In this document: piece after piece, positions 15,586-24,742 of the stretch
How positions within the stretch are numbered: the stretch's first letter is position 1
Layout: every line of letters begins with the position of its first letter
Assembly (NCBI GenBank): GCA_965228435.1
Contig: OZ245818.1
Coordinates: 4,836,001 to 4,900,000, forward strand
From: Hoeflea_A sp965228435
GTDB taxonomy: Bacteria > Pseudomonadota > Alphaproteobacteria > Rhizobiales > Rhizobiaceae
Direction of reading: 5' to 3'
Length of the DNA: 64,000 nt
The notes under the pieces: generated by a model
Databases searched by the model: none
What the model saw: the letters and a program-made list of their open reading frames with translations, nothing else
What the model was told of the DNA's origin: nothing
Program-made: the position numbers and the translations under genes

Positions 15586-16725
15586 CGACGCCAACATACG
15601 TGGATCGTAACTGATTTGCTGGAACGTCGGACCGTTCATTAGAATAGATACCGCATCGTGGCTGTGAAGCGATTCCTGGTGGCTGGCAGCCACGCGGAAA
15701 TCGCCGACGCGATCGTCGCATTCCAGACCGTTGCAGATTAGCCGTACTGCGTCTTCAACGAAGATCGGATTGGAACCATTGAGCTCCGCAAAGGCTTGCT
15801 CGTCTTCGCGCTTCACCATTACTTGAGTCTCTGTGGGGATTGCGGCAACGCACAGTTCAACAAGGTCTTCGGTCCAAATGGTCTGATCATTGTCAATCAC
15901 CACGGAAACCCGCGCAACTGAACGCTGTGAGTGCGGTGTTGCAATTTGGCCGCGCGTGTTTCGCGCGTGTTCGGACAGTTCCAGCGAGCATGGACAAGTT
16001 GAAGAGTAGACGTAATCAAAATGCACAATACATGTTAACTTCGGACCCTGCCGGACCACTTCAAAGGCGACATCGTAATACTGGAAACCTTCGAGATTGC
16101 TGCGCAGCGAGCATTTCAGTATGGGGTACCGGAAGCTCAATTGAAGCCGCGCATCAAGACTTTCCAGATCATCCAGGTAGGTTTCAAGAACCCTGTTTAG
16201 CTGTGCAAAGTTGAAGGGCTCTTCGGCATGCTTATAGAATGAGCGCAGGATCCGGCTCATGTTGATGCCTTTTTTTGAGGCTTCAAGGGAGACCGAGCCG
16301 GTCACTGATGTTTCCAGCATCAATAGTTCACCGGCGCGGGTTTGCCACTTCAGTGGAAGGCGAAAGTTTGAAATGCCGACATGCTGGATTTCAGTTTTGG
16401 CGCCCTTGATCAGACTCGGGGGTCCGTTCTGCAGGTCAGGCATGCTCGCCTTGTAAGCATCATCCGGAGTGAATTGTTCGGGGTAGCTCCTGTTGAAATC
16501 CTCGTTGCGACCGCGCATCGTCTCGGCAAGAAGATTACTGTCCAGCCCCGACGCCCTGTAGCGTCTGATAACGTCAAGCGCGGCTTTTACTTCATCGCAA
16601 GTGGGCGCGGGCAAATCATCCGCTTCTGTCAGCTGATTGGAACGGACAATCTCATTCACAGCTTGCACTCCTTGGATCGCGACAGACATACGAGCGAGGC
16701 TGCGGGTCAGATCAGTTTTTGTCAT
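15568..16725 (-). CDS. folE2: GTP cyclohydrolase FolE2 (type IB) with N-terminal extension
   Basis: Converts GTP to dihydroneopterin triphosphate, the first step of pterin and folate synthesis. Family signatures are MPDLQ, IQHVGISNFRLPL, VSLEASKKGINMSR, the catalytic-site Cys in SSTCPCS, HSQRS, and REDEQAFAELNG...FVEDAVR near the C-terminus. FolE2 proteins are usually near 260-300 aa with MPDxQ close to the start. Here about 95 residues precede MPDLQ, giving 385 aa. That extension is unrecognised. FolE2 is metal-flexible and often induced under zinc limitation; I looked for a Zur box upstream and saw none. It is divergent from the 253-aa unknown. Confidence 0.92.
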   Translation of the reverse strand: MTKTDLTRSLARMSVAIQGVQAVNEIVRSNQLTEADDLPAPTCDEVKAALDVIRRYRASGLDSNLLAETMRGRNEDFNRSYPEQFTPDDAYKASMPDLQNGPPSLIKGAKTEIQHVGISNFRLPLKWQTRAGELLMLETSVTGSVSLEASKKGINMSRILRSFYKHAEEPFNFAQLNRVLETYLDDLESLDARLQLSFRYPILKCSLRSNLEGFQYYDVAFEVVRQGPKLTCIVHFDYVYSSTCPCSLELSEHARNTRGQIATPHSQRSVARVSVVIDNDQTIWTEDLVELCVAAIPTETQVMVKREDEQAFAELNGSNPIFVEDAVRLICNGLECDDRVGDFRVAASHQESLHSHDAVSILMNGPTFQQISYDPRMLASLYHVG

Positions 16726-17015
16726 GATTTTACAGGCAGGCCACGATCTTGAACTAAAATCATGGCCGATTGGAGCCGTGAATCATGCCGTTGGCCGAAT
16801 CTATATGACAAGAATGCAGAAGGTCGGACGAATACGCATTGAAGGCGGATTTCAGGGCAGCAAAACCTGATAGCGTCTGATTGCCCGGAACGGGATCACA
16901 AATCTCATCGGTGCGTTTTGCGCTTGCCTTTCCTCCAGTCAACTATAGTTCCAATTTCAAGGCAGCGAACGCGTTATCAGTGTCTAAAATTCTTGCAGTT
17001 GTCAGTGGGCCAAGC

Positions 17016-17777
17016 ATGAAATCTGATTTGATTGTTCTCATTCTGGGCAGTGCTCCGGACGCAATGCGTGCGGCAACTTGGCCAAAGCCGGATTCTTGCA
17101 AAATAGTCAGTATCAACAACGCATGGAGGGTCCGCGGCGATTGGGATTATAATATCTACCCGGACGACTTCCCCGCCGAAAACACGCCCGATCGGATAGA
17201 CAGCGCGCAGAAGATCATCAAATCGTCAACCTATGTTCCGGCCAACAATAGGTTTGGCGGAATTGTCTACGCCGGGGCGACAATGGCGTTCACGGCTGGT
17301 TATTGGGCGCTGAGTGAACTGAAACCTCGCGTCCTGGCCTATCTGGGCTGCGACATGGTTTACAACGGACGAAACACGCATTTCTATGGGCGCGGCACGC
17401 CTGATCCCCTGCGTGCAGATGTTACCCTGGCATCTTTGGAAGCCAAATCGGCGCGGCTGATGACGATCGCAGCAAAACAGCACTGCGCATGCATCAATCT
17501 GTCTGACAAGCAGGAAAGCCGACTGCTTTTTCCGAGAGTAAGTCACAAGGCACTGGTCGCTAATTTGCCGATACCCGGCTACGACCCGGAATCAGCCGAC
17601 AGGGCCCAGAGCCTGGAGCAGGAAGCCGGCTATCTAGTCGAGCATGGTCGGTATTGGGAACACGATACATCTTTTGATCTCGACCTATTGGCAAGGATAG
17701 ACAAGCACTGGCTGTCCGCCGTTGAATGGCCCAAGACACCGGATGCCAAAGCCCAATCGGACAACCAGTTTGCATGA
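17016..17777 (+). CDS. Unrecognised 253-aa protein in pterin cassette (nucleotide-binding-like N-terminus)
   Basis: I do not recognise this family with certainty. The beginning, LIVLILGSAPDAMRAATW followed by INNAW and DYNIYPDDFP, resembles the GSGPS-type Rossmann-like N-terminus of DUF115/MptE pterin pyrophosphokinases and of GT42 sialyltransferases. Other striking patches are YAGATMAFTAGYWAL, LAYLGCDMVYNGRNTHFYG and CINLSDKQESRLLFPR. ATG 17016 starts directly before the first strand; the frame is open 45 codons upstream. It is divergent from folE2 and followed by the carbinolamine dehydratase, so a step modifying a pterin, such as phosphorylation or glycosylation, is a reasonable but untested inference. 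Confidence 0.5.
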   Translation: MKSDLIVLILGSAPDAMRAATWPKPDSCKIVSINNAWRVRGDWDYNIYPDDFPAENTPDRIDSAQKIIKSSTYVPANNRFGGIVYAGATMAFTAGYWALSELKPRVLAYLGCDMVYNGRNTHFYGRGTPDPLRADVTLASLEAKSARLMTIAAKQHCACINLSDKQESRLLFPRVSHKALVANLPIPGYDPESADRAQSLEQEAGYLVEHGRYWEHDTSFDLDLLARIDKHWLSAVEWPKTPDAKAQSDNQFA

Positions 17778-17869
17778 GGTCGAAGGTGCTAGTGCTTGGT
17801 CTTTTTGTGGCTCGCCCTAAATGCGAAGCTGGTTTCTGTTTGTTAGAGGCAATCCTTTAAGGAGCGATC

Positions 17870-18241
17870 ATGGCTGACCTTTTGACCGAAGAGCAGCGCA
17901 ACGAACTGCTTCCCGACCTTGGAGTTAAGGGATGGGGCGGCGTACCCGAGCGGGATGCGATCAGGAAAGTCTATATTTTCGGGAATTTTGTCGATGCGTG
18001 GGGCTGGATGGCAATGGTGGCTATTCACTGTGAAAAGCAAAATCATCATCCCGAATGGCTAAATGTTTATCGGACAGTTGATGTGACACTGACAACCCAC
18101 GATGCCGGCGGGCTTACCGATTTGGACCTACGCATTGCCAACAAGATGGACGAATTGGCAGAAAAGTTTAGCAATATGAGCTTCCAGAATGATCTTGCGC
18201 AACCCATAGCTTGTTTGTGCGGCACGCCAGACGCCCACTGA
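17870..18241 (+). CDS. phhB: Pterin-4a-carbinolamine dehydratase
   Basis: Dehydrates 4a-hydroxytetrahydropterin to the quinonoid dihydropterin, recycling the cofactor of aromatic amino-acid hydroxylases; other members act on molybdopterin-related pterins. The signature QNHHPEWLNVYRTVDVTLTTHDAGGLTDLD contains the active-site His pair and the downstream His. The usual length is about 100 aa; here a C-terminal tail of about 20 residues with two Cys (CLCGTPDAH) is added. AAGGAG lies directly upstream. No phenylalanine hydroxylase is in the window, so its pterin partner is unknown. It closes the pterin cassette. Confidence 0.9.
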   Translation: MADLLTEEQRNELLPDLGVKGWGGVPERDAIRKVYIFGNFVDAWGWMAMVAIHCEKQNHHPEWLNVYRTVDVTLTTHDAGGLTDLDLRIANKMDELAEKFSNMSFQNDLAQPIACLCGTPDAH

Positions 18242-18651
18242 AGCCCGCCTTCCTCGAGTATTTGTCAATCGATCAAACGTAAGACGGAGTAGCCGATCAA
18301 CATATCGGAACGAGATTACCCCCGTCGATCAGGTTCAGGGCGGTCAGGTTCTGAGTTGAAATTTCGACTGGAAATCCAGATTTTGTGCAGCAAATTCAAT
18401 CGCTTTAGCTTGCGACGACAAGCGCAAACTTTCGCGGACAAATCATCAGTAATATCAAGTGATTGGAAGCCCGATTGACCACCGAGTGGGAGTGATCAAT
18501 CATTGAATTTCGGTCATTAACGCTTGTATCAAGTTTGGAGCTATTCATTTCCGGTTGCCTGCACCACAAATACAAAATCTGCAGTGTTTTCAGTCGGGGT
18601 GACAATCGGTAGCGGTCCCCCACTACCAATCATTTTATGTGTCCGACCCGA
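18242..18651. other. Non-coding end of the pterin cassette
   Basis: About 410 bp without a supportable gene. Its one notable element is the tRNA 3'-end copy at 18616. I see no promoter or hairpin that stands out. Confidence 0.6.
18616..18635 (+). repeat. tRNA 3'-end direct repeat, right copy (att-like)
   Basis: A 19-of-20 match to 14305-14324, again followed within 20 bp by an IS481 end. It marks the right limit of a 4.3-kb segment and retains only the 3' part of the tRNA, so it is not itself a tRNA gene. Confidence 0.6.
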
Positions 18652-19431
18652 AGACATAGGTAACAGAACGTACCTAAGACATAGGTGACAACCTCGTGCC
18701 GAACGGGTTGTCGATGGTTTGCAGTGTTCTTTGCTCCAGATCGATGTATCCGAAATCATAGTTCATAAAGCTTAGAAGCCAAATTCCATCCTCCACCTCC
18801 TTGATACCCAACCTCTGACCGGCCAGGACCTGCGATACGTTGATCTTCTTGCGATGCATGCAGATTCGTCCGCACGCTGTGACGAGTATGTCGCGGTCAT
18901 GGAAGGGGATATTCCACATCGGGCAGTCCATGATAGCGATCTGGTTGGGGCGAATAGACCTCACCAGGACACTTCATATCGAGAGCCTCGTGGGGCTGTT
19001 CGATATTGAATTCGTTGATGAATGCATCGAAGCGGGGCTGCTGCTGCAGGCTGTTCTTGCCTGGCGGTCTGGTTGTTTCTTTCTTTAGGGTCAGGTGCAT
19101 ACGCTCGTGCGGCCGTTCTGCTGTGGGTTTCCCGGCTTGATGCGCTCAATCCTGACACCCAGCCTGAGCCAATACACTGGTTGTCGGTTCTGATTGGCCT
19201 TGGAACCACTTTCGTCGAACAATCGCTTGAAGGCTGACAAGGCGTTGATGTCTTTGGTCGATTCATGAGCTTCGCACATCTGCAGCATGCGTGACACATG
19301 GTCGGTGACCGTCAGGGGGTAACAAACTGACCGTTGCCGCGCCTGAACCACGCGATATCCCGAACTCGCAGCAAAGTTCGCTCGGTTCCAGCGAGCCGTA
19401 AAGAACGACACGTTCTCTAAGCTGGTCTGCT
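18652..19431 (-). pseudogene. IS481-family transposase pseudogene, right copy
   Basis: Reading the minus strand from about 19431, pieces of one transposase appear in order but in shifting frames. They are ADQLRERVVLYGSLEPSEL and CCEFGISR (N-terminal HTH), MCEAHESTKDINALSAFKRL (integrase core), WWLRLGIQIE-like YWLRLGVRIERIKPGNPQQN, HLTLKKETTRP, ARFDAFINEFN-like and QPHEALDMK. The C-terminus QVLAGQRLGIKEVEDGIW ends at about 18674. Several frameshifts and a missing catalytic stretch show that it is dead. Its end has the same paired GACATxGGTxACA repeats as the copy at 14339. Confidence 0.8.
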
Positions 19432-20105
19432 TCGGAAATGTCGGATGAGCAGAAGCAGCCTAAACAGAAGGTACATAGGCGATGAGATTCCACCCGTACA
19501 TGGAGATCCGACTGAGGCGGGTTGATGAGCTTGCATACGTTACGGGTGTTGCCGACACGGCACCACTGGAACAAGCGCTATGGCGGCACTGTTTCAGAAG
19601 TGAGCGCGATGGGAGTGACATCGGACACATCGCCGTTTGTCACGAACGTCGTGCGTCAAAATTTCGACGCTTTGCGGGAAGTCGCCGGTCAAAAAGATGC
19701 CGCCTGAAGGGACGAAGGACGAATTCAGGTGAAGTGCCCGGCGTCAACAATGTAACGTTGTCGGCTTAGGCTCGGGCCAGACCGAAGGGAGTACTGGATT
19801 GAGCGAGTAACACGGCGGGAACGACCCCGACAGATCAAGCGAATATGTACGATGGGCGGGGCTAACTGGAACAACCTAAGCCACCGGGATGAGATTGAGT
19901 TGAGGCGCGTCACCTGAATTCTGACGAATATCACGAAAGGGACGAAGATGAGCCGACCTCGCCACCTAAGATCACCGGTGCATACTGGAGCCAGTTGCAG
20001 GAATTGACGCTTCCATGAATACTGCTCTCGAACAGTCATTAAAAGCCGCGGCGGCATTCTGAAAACTAACTCGTTCGCTGCAGCGGGTACTCAAGAAGGA
20101 AGATC
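19432..20105. other. Decayed intergenic DNA
   Basis: About 670 bp in which I find no supportable gene, RNA or ordered repeat. Short open frames on both strands have no recognisable content. It lies between the transposase pseudogene and the 126-aa gene and is probably residue of earlier insertions. Confidence 0.5.
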
Positions 20106-20486
20106 ATGTCACAAGTTTCAGCCCTCGGAATCAAAAACCTCGTAAGTACAATCCTCACCAATGATGGAGATCATGTTCTCGCGAAATTTGAATTAACCAC
20201 AGGTGATCAGAGGGTGATAGCGATACCCAGCGGCCAGATTCTCCCGTTGATTGAAAACCTACTGGCACAGCTGGGAAAGTCGCAGACCAAAGGGGATGAG
20301 ACTCCACCGGTTCAGACGCTTCCAACCACAAGTTGGAAAGTCGGTTACGTTAATGATCGGGCCAATTGGGTTCTGATGCTAGGTACATCCTCGGGTACAC
20401 AGATCGGATTTATGCTTGGGACGGACGAACTCACAGGGTTTCGCGAAGCCTTAGAAGCATTGGAATCCGAGAAGCGCCTTCAATAG
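20106..20486 (+). CDS. Hypothetical 126-aa protein
   Basis: I do not recognise this protein. It starts at ATG 20106 behind AAGGAAG, a good ribosome-binding site. No signal peptide or membrane helix is seen. Alternating polar and hydrophobic residues suggest a small beta-rich domain (VLAKFELTTGDQRVIAIPSG, WKVGYVNDRANWVLMLGTSSGTQIGFMLGTDEL), with a short linker around residues 60-78. It stands alone in decayed DNA with no operon partner. The reading frame, start signal and composition make it a real gene more likely than not. Confidence 0.5.
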   Translation: MSQVSALGIKNLVSTILTNDGDHVLAKFELTTGDQRVIAIPSGQILPLIENLLAQLGKSQTKGDETPPVQTLPTTSWKVGYVNDRANWVLMLGTSSGTQIGFMLGTDELTGFREALEALESEKRLQ

Positions 20487-21732
20487 AGCCGAAACAGTCG
20501 ATGCTCAGTGTCAAACACCTGCAGCACATTTGCCAGCCTGTTGGGCAGAGGCGGCTCCATGAGTTGCGACGACGAACGACTGGGCGAGGATGATTGCGCC
20601 GATGGCGCTGAGATGATCAACGGTTTGACCAACGCGGGCATCGTCATTCAGATCCAAATCGACGACGTTACATTCTGACTATACCTCGCCAGCAAATACA
20701 AGGGACGTAGGAAGGCGTGATGTACTGGGCAGAGCATAGAATGAGCGAGCCGAAGAACGTTTGTCGGGGCTGCGCTGGGGCTTAGGAGGGCTTCTTGGGA
20801 CATCGCGAAACAGAGTCGTGTGGTCATATGGGCACAGCCACGGTCGACGTGGTGCCAGCAACCAAGCATTAGGTTGTTGCGCGTGGTCGGTTGATGGTGC
20901 TTCCCCCTGAATTGGATGGAAGAGTGCAAGTCGTTTTCCGGATCGTTGAATGCAGGTTGTAAGCTAAAGCCGCACACGGTTCAGGGTTTCGGCATCGTGA
21001 AAACATCGTTCAGTGGCCCGCTAAAGGTCCGCCAAGACGCGCCTTATCAGCATTGCCATCTAGACATCGGAACTAATGGAAGAAGCCTGAACCGTTTCGG
21101 CTCCTCGTTCGGCGGCCCACGTTTTGACTGGATGCCGATCGTGCCTTCTGATCGTGCCTTCTGAATTCAGACGGACCGGATTGTGACATGGGCGCAGCAA
21201 CAACTCCTTCTGAACGCCGTCAATTCGGGCGTTGACCACCAACGCAAATGGCGAGGCCGTGAGCCTGCCGATTTGCGGCTGAACTTGACGGCTGTATCAT
21301 CACTATCGTTGACAGAAATCACACATGGAAAAGGCCTTTTGGCCATTGGTTCGATCACACGACCTAGTCTCGTGGTTGTGCTTTATCAGCCGCGCGAAGT
21401 GGTTCGCATTCGTGCGCACCGACCTCCAAAAATCTCGACCCTGGGCTTGCGTACGAGCTTCTGGTCGGGGTCCTCAAGGGCGAGCCGCCTCATAACCTCG
21501 GACAAACACGGCCAATAATTCATACTGTAATAAACTTATCAATCGATAAAATAATATTTGTCTATTCCGAATTATAGTTGAAAATACACCTATAAAGTGC
21601 AATTTAGCGAATTGCCACCACGTCTGCTTCATGGATGTGGATGTCTAAACTCAGGACCGCGCTTTTTTGAATTTTCTCTTTATCCCCACTTCAGAACGCG
21701 GCCTCCGGCGCCGTCACAAGGAGCTGGCCCGA
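20487..21732. other. Gene-poor region upstream of OMP gene
   Basis: About 1.25 kb with no gene I can support. The last 200 bp (about 21520-21600) are strikingly AT-rich compared with the rest of the window and lie upstream of the OMP gene. They likely hold its promoter. Homologous flanking sequence accompanies the inverted broken copy near 23450-23690. Confidence 0.5.
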
Positions 21733-22458
21733 ATGCGCCAATGGACCCTTATCGCAGCCCTCACGATCAGCCTGCACACCGCGGCCATGGCCGAGGACAA
21801 CAGGAACGGTTTCTACGTGGCAGGAATGATCAGCTTGGGAAACCTGACCGATGCAGACTTTTCGAGCAACTTCATCGCTGATCTTCCGGACAGGCAAATC
21901 AATTCGAACCACGGTATCACTGACTGGGCCGTCCTCGGTTTTGAGAATGGGATCGTCGGTTCCGGAGCGATCGGATACCAGCACCAACTCTGGCGTTTAG
22001 AGGTTGAGGGGAGTTGGCGTAAAAACAGCTTGGATTCCACGTGGGTTCACAACCCCCAATTCGATCAAGGCACGGCTGCCGATGGCGGCAGCAATATCGA
22101 CGTGACTGAGTTTAAGGAGATCAAAATTGCAGGAACGAGTATCTCCGCGGTATCGGGCATGGCGAACGCCTGGCGTGCGTTCGAGATCGACGAAGCCGTG
22201 CGGCCATTTTTCGGCGCCGGGATCGGCGTTGCCAAGTTGACCGCGAATACCTCGCAACTGGGCGATGCCTCCTATACCGGGCTGGCATGGCAGGTTGGAG
22301 GCGGACTCGAATATGACGTCATTGAAAATACAACCGTCAGCCTGGGCCTGCGCTACTTTCGAACCCAGAAACCGAAGTTTAAATGGCAAGCAAAAACCCT
22401 GGAAACCGAATATCACTCCTTTGATATCGGTATCGGTCTGCGATATCGGTTCAACTGA
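21733..22458 (+). CDS. Outer-membrane beta-barrel protein
   Basis: A 241-aa secreted protein. A signal peptide at residues 1-20 (TLIAALTISLHTAAMA) is followed by alternating amphipathic strands typical of an 8-stranded barrel. Examples are NGFYVAGMISLGN, RAFEIDEAVRPFFGAGIGVAKL, GLAWQVGGGLEYDV, VSLGLRYFRTQ and a C-terminal FDIGIGLRYRFN. Such Opa/LomR-like porin-fold proteins usually serve as surface or structural proteins; no specific function is evident. ATG 21733 was preferred because AAGGAG precedes it and the signal peptide starts there, although the frame is open to 21667. Its stop overlaps the start of the lipoprotein gene. A broken inverted copy lies at about 23130-23447. Confidence 0.78.
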   Translation: MRQWTLIAALTISLHTAAMAEDNRNGFYVAGMISLGNLTDADFSSNFIADLPDRQINSNHGITDWAVLGFENGIVGSGAIGYQHQLWRLEVEGSWRKNSLDSTWVHNPQFDQGTAADGGSNIDVTEFKEIKIAGTSISAVSGMANAWRAFEIDEAVRPFFGAGIGVAKLTANTSQLGDASYTGLAWQVGGGLEYDVIENTTVSLGLRYFRTQKPKFKWQAKTLETEYHSFDIGIGLRYRFN

Positions 22459-22799
22459 TGCGCGGTAATTTCCCGATCGCGTTGGTCCTGGTGACGGGTC
22501 TGACGTCCTGTGCCCACGCCCCCGAAACTCATTCTCCTGGAACGACCTATGACATTGCGGGATGGGACTGCAATCAGTTGCGGAATGAAAAGGTCGTTGT
22601 CGACGAAGCCCTCGCAATCGCAATAGCGAAACACCGTCTGGTATTGAAGCGAGACACCTATGGCATGGTGATTGGAGGCTCCCCGTTGGGGACGATGAGT
22701 GGCAAGACTACGACGATCGAGATTGCCGATCTCATGGGCCGTCTCGAAGCACTTAAGCAGGCACTTCTCTCCTGCCCGTCCACTGTCCAGGGGGTGTGA
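22458..22799 (+). CDS. Small outer-membrane-type lipoprotein
   Basis: A 113-aa protein with a signal peptide ending in the lipobox LTSC (residues 15-18), so the Cys is probably acylated. The mature part contains two further Cys (DCNQLRNE and LLSCPS), which could pair, and an Ala/Leu-rich helical segment. The ATG overlaps the OMP stop by one base (TGATG), showing translational coupling. The two proteins are probably made together and may interact in the outer membrane. I cannot name a specific family. Confidence 0.7.
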   Translation: MRGNFPIALVLVTGLTSCAHAPETHSPGTTYDIAGWDCNQLRNEKVVVDEALAIAIAKHRLVLKRDTYGMVIGGSPLGTMSGKTTTIEIADLMGRLEALKQALLSCPSTVQGV

Positions 22800-23129
22800 T
22801 CTGACTGAGTGCAAGCTTGACCACACATTCGCTCGGGTTGGCAGTTCAAAGTCACATTTTATGCCATGCAAAGACCCCTGCCGACTCTCACAATGTGGCC
22901 GTGCTCGCGCTTTAAGAGCGAACAGCCTCAATCTTGGTTTTTGATCTGACGGGTTTGATTGCCAATCTGGCTGTCGATGTCCTCCGCCCAACCAGTCAGC
23001 CCCGTGACGCTACGGTGAAGTTCCTCGCTGCGAAGTCGGGTTCGCGTGAACCACCTGAGGGTATGTAGATGCTGCTTGAGTGCGTTGAGGATGTGTACCA
23101 CTTTCTTCTCAGGCGCGTCCCGGTAAGTC

Positions 23130-23620
23130 ACTTTTCCAAGACTGCGAATTCGGGGGCGCATTTGGCTGCGCTTGCCACAACCTGCGACGACCGTTCGGAA
23201 ACATCGCCCAGTTGCGGGACGCGCGGTGCCATTCTGGCAAAGCCCATCGGGCGGCGGTGAATGGCCTGATCCGAATTGATATTCCCTTCTGCAAGGTCAG
23301 CGACGACGTTGCTCGAAAAACCTGCATTGGCTAGATGTCCAAAGCCGATCATTCCAGCAGGGTGGAGACCGTCATTGTTGTTTTCGGCCAGGATCGCGAT
23401 GGGAAGGCTGCAGTTCAGGGGGCAGTGAATGGGGTCAATTGGCGCATTCCGGGAGCAATTCCTCGTGCTGTGGGGCCGCGTTCCGAAGAGGAGGACACAA
23501 TGGAGTCCAAAAAACGCGGCCCCGAAGGTAGGCCTCCACACCTCAAATGATGGGGAACAAGATGTGGCGGCAGAGCAGATCAAAGACATGGCCTTGAGCC
23601 TGACTCAAGTATAAAATGGG
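23130..23620 (-). pseudogene. Broken inverted copy of the OMP gene
   Basis: On the minus strand, the sequence from about 23540 to 23300 parallels 21650-21900 on the plus strand, including upstream DNA (GAACGCGGCC, then GGAATGCGCCAA). The ATG equivalent is at 23447. Its frame stops after nine codons, and the homologous protein continues in another frame as AENNNDGLHPAGMIGFGHLA, NAGFSSNVVADLAEGNINSD. Similarity then fades near 23200. It is therefore a frameshifted, truncated paralogue lying inverted about 1 kb downstream of the intact gene. Confidence 0.7.
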
Positions 23621-24186
23621 AATATTTTTGATTAATTTACATATCAATAAGTATATGTCCGATTTAAATTTATTACGCGTGAAATTTTGAGTTGTCCACG
23701 AGTCGGACGCAACAATACGGCGACCGAGATGAAAGATCGGCGCCATTCAATGCCTGAACCCTTTCAGTTCGTGAAGTTGCTCGCGGCAGCGGTTTCCTGA
23801 ACACTTCACCCGGAGTTCAGTTTCGCTGATCTGAATCGGCGAGAACTGGAGCACCGGAGGAGGCTGGCACCCGTCATCCTAAAGCGATGCCTGCAATGCA
23901 GCGCCGAGACCTCACCAGCAGTTGTTTCAAGCGCCGAACGATGCCGAAGATGACCGGCCAATCAACCGTGTAAATATCCGCGATACAGATTGACGATTTC
24001 TCAAGCCATGACCGGAACGTCCAAAGTTCGGCGGCGTTGCTAGCGGCAGAGCACGCTCGACCAGAGCGAAGGCCATCATTGACGCAAGGATCGGCCTTCT
24101 TGCCGCGCCGATAGGTGGTGCCTGATCAGTGAGTCGAGATGCTCTGCGAAAACAAACGGGTTTGAACAATCAAGGGAGTAGACGGT
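23621..24186. other. AT-rich and decayed intergenic DNA
   Basis: About 570 bp without a supportable gene. The first 80 bp are AT-rich like the promoter region of the intact OMP gene and may be its inverted duplicate. Nothing else stands out. Confidence 0.4.
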
Positions 24187-24594
24187 ATGACGATGGAAAA
24201 TGGGCGAAATGAAGGGGCGGTGCCAGACAACAATGACGAGGAGCTCCATACCGTCGTGTATGATTGGGACACGATCTTGGGGTCTCTAAAACTCGATCTG
24301 TGGCCTGACAGCCCGGTCAATCAACCACTGATGTCAGAACCCATCCAATCCGAACTGCCGTTGTCGGGTAGTTCTTACGACAACAACGATATTGGCTCTC
24401 CCGGATACCAACCGCTGGGCTGGTATTGTTTCCAGCCGCAGCCAACGCAGCCTTGGAGCTATTTTGATCCTCAGCCGATGCAGCCATGGAGCTCTTCCCA
24501 TCAGGCTTCGGCACCTTATTCGCCCGGCGCGACGCTTGCTCCAATTGATCCTTGGTATGATGGCGGCTACTGCAATTTTCACGATTGGTGGTAG
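24187..24594 (+). CDS. Trp/Pro/Gln-rich hypothetical protein
   Basis: A 135-aa protein I do not recognise. The N-terminal half is acidic (NNDEELHTVVYDWDTILG). The C-terminal half is low-complexity and aromatic, with two tandem copies of a QPxPxQPWS motif (FQPQPTQPWSYFDPQPMQPWSS), and it ends in CNFHDWW. There is no signal peptide or membrane helix. ATG 24187 has GGGAG about 11 bases upstream. It is isolated in gene-poor DNA. The composition suggests a disordered, possibly ligand- or sugar-binding sequence. The coding call rests only on the open frame and start signal. Confidence 0.45.
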   Translation: MTMENGRNEGAVPDNNDEELHTVVYDWDTILGSLKLDLWPDSPVNQPLMSEPIQSELPLSGSSYDNNDIGSPGYQPLGWYCFQPQPTQPWSYFDPQPMQPWSSSHQASAPYSPGATLAPIDPWYDGGYCNFHDWW

Positions 24595-24742
24595 GTGAAG
24601 CCGACAAAGGGTGCTTCTGGTGCGGCCGTTACATGCCTTCTATCGAGGCAGATCTCCCTTTCCAAGCGCCTCTCAACAAAGCACCATGCCGGCTATATGG
24701 TGACATCGCGATTTCATTTATGCAGTTCAGGGGAAGCCGACC

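Noticed and set aside
16726..17015. Zur box or pterin-related riboswitch upstream of folE2
   Set aside because: No palindromic Zur-type site or recognisable riboswitch fold is visible in the divergent gap.
17870..18241. Phenylalanine-hydroxylase operon based on the carbinolamine dehydratase
   Set aside because: No aromatic amino-acid hydroxylase gene is present in the window; the neighbours are pterin-synthesis genes.
19690..20050. Possible group II intron or reverse-transcriptase remnant
   Set aside because: GC-rich imperfect repeats suggested folded RNA, but no domain V hairpin or reverse-transcriptase motif could be found.
20559..20678. A 39-codon acidic small ORF after the 126-aa gene
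   Set aside because: A start and a weak AGAGGCGG are present, but length and lack of any similarity make it unsupportable.
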